A program made the position numbers and the translations under genes. From Salinimicrobium sp964572365 (lineage in GTDB: Bacteria; Bacteroidota; Bacteroidia; Flavobacteriales; Flavobacteriaceae): a stretch of DNA of 16,488 bases. The notes below the pieces were generated by a model. The model was not told the DNA's origin. It saw only the letters and a list, made by a program, of their open reading frames with translations, and did not search any database. Position 1 is the first letter of the stretch; each line of letters starts with the position of its first letter. Location: contig CAZNFK010000053.1 of NCBI GenBank assembly GCA_964572365.1, positions 1 through 16,488 on the forward strand, in the 5' to 3' direction. Of the stretch, positions 14,431-16,488 are shown one piece after another.

Positions 14431-15389
14431 CACTTACTTGGTTTATAATTTGATTTTTTGAAAATGGTCTCTTCATCTGCCGTCAGCATTTCCTTTAAAG
14501 AAACCTCATTTTTGTCCATATATTGTCTAACGATCTGCCAGCCTATGAATTGACCCAGCCTCGCCGGAGCTTCATTGTCCAGCTCCAGGTAGAACTTCGA
14601 AAATGGCGCGGGAAAAAGGAACCTTGGACCAAGCTGAGGATCAGACGAATATAAAAGTTCTTTTTCCACAAAATAACGCCATATCTGGTCTTCATTTGCC
14701 TTAGCCCAATCCAGCTCTTTCGTAGTATAACCAATCTTTTCAGCATCACTTTTAAAAGGGATCAGCATATCCTTGAGATAAAGAATTTTACCATAATAGA
14801 TCAGGTTGGCGAGAAAAGACCGGGAAGAAGGCTTCTGGATCTTCGTTTCGGCAAAAGCAGCCGCGACATCGGGTACTATTTGTTCTTTATTGAAATTTTT
14901 TCTGATGAAATCCTGAATTCCCAAATATAGAGGATGGTCCTTGCCCAGGTAAGTGTCTAAAGCAATCAGCAACAGTTCATCTGTCCAGATCACCTGGTTG
15001 CGATAATCCACTTCCGAAGTAAGGGTAATAATCCGGGGCAGATCATTTTCAGGAAAATAATATTTGATATGCTGAAACAGTCGCTCAAGTTCCTCCCGTT
15101 CATCTTTCAATTCCGGATATTCTGCAGCCACAGCCTCATTCAATTCCTGCTGAATGGTATCATTTATTTTCTGAACCCATATAGAATCAGAAAACTGCTT
15201 CGGAAAAAGATAAGGAAATTCCTGTTTCAGGCCGGGAAGGCTATCTGCAGTAGCCCTGGAAAACCGTTCCTCGAATCTCGTAATTTCGACTTCTACAGGA
15301 ATCTGGGCGATTTCTTCTTCTCTTTGATCCTCATCGGAACAAGCCAGCAGGGATAAAAAAATACAGCAAAAAAACAGTTTTTTCAGCAT
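14430..15389 (-). CDS. gldB: Gliding motility lipoprotein GldB
   Basis: Predicted lipoprotein of 319 residues required for gliding in flavobacteria. The signal peptide MLKKLFFCCIFLSLLAC ends in a lipobox LLAC (14-17), so Cys17 would be lipidated and the protein exported to the cell envelope. After a short acidic linker the mature part contains VEVEITRFEERF (32-43), YYFPENDLPRIITL (109-122), the DTYLGKDHPLY region (near 144-154) and APARLGQFIGWQIVRQYM near the C-terminus. I recognise these as GldB. No enzymatic motif is evident. gldC follows with a one-base overlap, the gldBC arrangement known from Flavobacterium johnsoniae. It is transcribed away from nadE from a TATCTTTG -7 element. Confidence 0.93.
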   Translation of the reverse strand: MLKKLFFCCIFLSLLACSDEDQREEEIAQIPVEVEITRFEERFSRATADSLPGLKQEFPYLFPKQFSDSIWVQKINDTIQQELNEAVAAEYPELKDEREELERLFQHIKYYFPENDLPRIITLTSEVDYRNQVIWTDELLLIALDTYLGKDHPLYLGIQDFIRKNFNKEQIVPDVAAAFAETKIQKPSSRSFLANLIYYGKILYLKDMLIPFKSDAEKIGYTTKELDWAKANEDQIWRYFVEKELLYSSDPQLGPRFLFPAPFSKFYLELDNEAPARLGQFIGWQIVRQYMDKNEVSLKEMLTADEETIFKKSNYKPSK

Positions 15390-15446
15390 TAATGAGAATT
15401 AAGAAGGGTTTAACGGGGGAAGCTTTAAATAATTGACCTTAAAGTT

Positions 15447-15454
15447 TATTTTTG
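15447..15454 (+). promoter_or_regulatory. Promoter -7 element for nadE
   Basis: TATTTTTG fits the Bacteroidota consensus TAnnTTTG and lies 39 bases before the nadE ATG. A weak -33 candidate, TTTA at 15424-15427, sits 19 bases upstream. The element faces the gldB -7 element with only four bases (TTAA) between them. Confidence 0.55.
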
Positions 15455-15458
15455 TTAA

Positions 15459-15466
15459 CAAAGATA
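15459..15466 (-). promoter_or_regulatory. Promoter -7 element for gldB-gldC
   Basis: On the minus strand this reads TATCTTTG, matching TAnnTTTG. A TTG at 15490-15488, 21 bases upstream, is a possible -33 element. Transcription would start near 15452, giving a leader of about 60 bases before the gldB ATG at 15389. Confidence 0.55.
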
Positions 15467-15493
15467 TTATTTCCCGCTTAAAACGCCCAATGA

Positions 15494-16282
15494 ATGCAAA
15501 CTGAAAAAGTAATAGATCATATAGTAAACTGGCTAAAAGATTATGCTGCTTCGGCAAAAATGAACGGATTTGTAGTAGGTATCAGCGGAGGGGTTGATTC
15601 GGCTGTGGTTTCGGCACTTTGTGCCCGCACAGGCCTTCGCACCCTTTGCGTAGAACTGCCCATACACCAGGCTCCTTCTCAGGTTACCCGGGGCAAGTCA
15701 CATATTGAAAGTTTAAAGAAAAAGTTTGCCAATGTTAGCGATGTACAGGTGAATTTGACTCAGGTCTTTGAGCAATTCAAAAGCTCTGTACCCGCTGTGG
15801 AGGCAAGTCCCAAACACGAACTTGCTTTAGCTAACACCAGGGCCCGGTTAAGAATGACCAGCCTCTACTATTTTGCCGGAATGCATAATTACCTCGTTGC
15901 AGGTACAGGCAATAAGGTGGAAGATTTCGGCGTTGGATTTTATACCAAGTACGGTGATGGTGGCGTTGACCTAAGTCCCCTGGCCGATCTCATGAAGAGT
16001 GAGGTGTATGAAATTGCCCGGGAAATGGATATTATCGAGGAGATAGTATCGGCAAAACCCACAGACGGCCTGTTCGGTGATAGCCGCAGTGATGAGGACC
16101 AGATTGGGGCCACCTATGACGAGCTGGAATGGGCCATGAAAATGGACGAAAAAGGAAATACAGAAGAAGACTTTACAGGAAGGGAGAAAGAAGCTTTCAG
16201 GATCTATAAGATGAGGAACAGGGCCAATAAACATAAAATGGTTCCGATCCCGGTTTGCGAGATTCCTGTTCATCTAAAATAA
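15494..16282 (+). CDS. nadE: NH3-dependent NAD(+) synthetase NadE
   Basis: Cytoplasmic enzyme that converts deamido-NAD to NAD using ATP and ammonia, the last step of NAD synthesis. It has 262 residues, the short form without a glutaminase domain. The ATP-pyrophosphatase P-loop SGGVDS lies at 31-36. NTRAR (114-118), GTGNKVED (137-144) and GDGGVDL (154-160) belong to the NAD synthetase family, as does the KPTDGLFGDSRSDEDQIG stretch (188-205). The C-terminal NRANKHKMVPIPV ending is also typical. The start is the ATG at 15494. An ATG four bases earlier is out of frame and soon hits a stop. It is divergent from gldB, with interlocked promoters. Confidence 0.97.
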   Translation: MQTEKVIDHIVNWLKDYAASAKMNGFVVGISGGVDSAVVSALCARTGLRTLCVELPIHQAPSQVTRGKSHIESLKKKFANVSDVQVNLTQVFEQFKSSVPAVEASPKHELALANTRARLRMTSLYYFAGMHNYLVAGTGNKVEDFGVGFYTKYGDGGVDLSPLADLMKSEVYEIAREMDIIEEIVSAKPTDGLFGDSRSDEDQIGATYDELEWAMKMDEKGNTEEDFTGREKEAFRIYKMRNRANKHKMVPIPVCEIPVHLK

Positions 16283-16420
16283 TTGCTCTTTATCGAATAA
16301 ATTGGTTCATGAAAAAATAAGGTTTTAACTTTCATAATCCTCCTGTAGACTCTTTTAAAACTAAAAATCAGAATTTTACAAGACCCCCGCGATGAAATTC
16401 TTTGTGCTAAAATTCAAACA
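16283..16420. other. Intergenic region nadE to response regulator
   Basis: 138 AT-rich bases. A short stem (TTTAT CGA ATAAA) after nadE is too weak to call a terminator. No exact TAnnTTTG element was found; ATTCTTTG near 16396-16403 is one imperfect candidate. Confidence 0.5.
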
Positions 16421-16488
16421 ATGACAAAAATATTAATAGCAGACCATCATCCCATCACCAGAATGGGAATTTCCTCTCTTTTGGAAAG
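16421..16488 (+). CDS. Response regulator, N-terminal fragment
   Basis: An ATG at 16421 opens a frame to the right edge that reads MTKILIADHHPITRMGISSL for its first 20 residues. This is the start of a CheY-like receiver domain. The first beta strand KILIAD is followed by the acidic/His cluster DHH, where regulators usually have DDH or DDE for metal binding, and then by helix 1. The P-I-T-R-M-G-I-S pattern resembles NarL/LuxR-type regulators (usual DDHPLVRxGL). The phosphorylated aspartate and any output domain lie outside the window. A neighbouring sensor kinase is not visible. Confidence 0.75.
   Translation, partial: MTKILIADHHPITRMGISSLLE

Noticed and set aside
16288..16302. Short stem TTTAT-CGA-ATAAA after nadE as a terminator
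   Set aside because: Only five AT pairs and no U-tract after it.
1..16488. tRNA, rRNA, CRISPR, insertion sequence or phage genes
   Set aside because: Reading both strands showed no cloverleaf-like sequence, no array of spaced repeats, no transposase or integrase and no terminal inverted repeats.

Overview
The window is a chromosomal segment of a member of the Bacteroidota, most likely a marine-type Flavobacteriaceae (Gramella/Salinimicrobium-like). This rests on the cell-wall gene order, a PASTA-tailed FtsI, an FtsL-like protein in place of classical FtsL, the gliding genes gldB and gldC, and promoter -7 elements of the Bacteroidota form TAnnTTTG. The lineage is inferred from recognised families, not from a database search.

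Positions 1-12242 (minus strand) hold an almost uninterrupted division and cell wall (dcw) operon. In transcription order it reads mraZ, rsmH, ftsL-like, ftsI, murE, mraY, murD, ftsW, murG, murC, ftsQ, and the first nine codons of ftsA. Genes overlap by 1-14 bases or are separated by at most 33 bases, so one long mRNA is likely. The products build the muropeptide precursor (MurE, MurD, MurC), attach it to the lipid carrier (MraY, MurG), and polymerise and cross-link it at the septum (FtsW, FtsI, with FtsL-like and FtsQ). FtsA would link the complex to FtsZ. MraZ and RsmH head the operon as a regulator and an rRNA methyltransferase. The DNPR motif in MurE predicts meso-diaminopimelate peptidoglycan. 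murF and ddl are not in this stretch.

Positions 12243-12528 form a 286-base divergent regulatory region. It carries three GTGGT repeats at 10-base spacing just upstream of a TATATTTG element for mraZ, a probable MraZ operator, and a second TATATTTG element for the rightward genes.

Positions 12529-13905 (plus) carry an alpha/beta hydrolase and the ribosome-assembly GTPase gene engB (yihA/ysxC), ending in a strong hairpin terminator. Positions 13937-15389 (minus) carry gldB followed by gldC, two gliding motility genes. gldC is split by 100 Ns flanked by an exact 55-base duplication. Collapsing the duplication restores a clean 112-residue GldC, so the gap is almost certainly a scaffolding artefact.

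Positions 15390-16488 hold overlapping divergent promoters for gldB and nadE, the nadE gene (NAD synthetase), and the first 22 codons of a response regulator.

No mobile element, CRISPR array, RNA gene or clearly new system was seen. The most informative signals are the MraZ-type operator, the interlocked gldB/nadE promoters, and the false assembly gap inside gldC.
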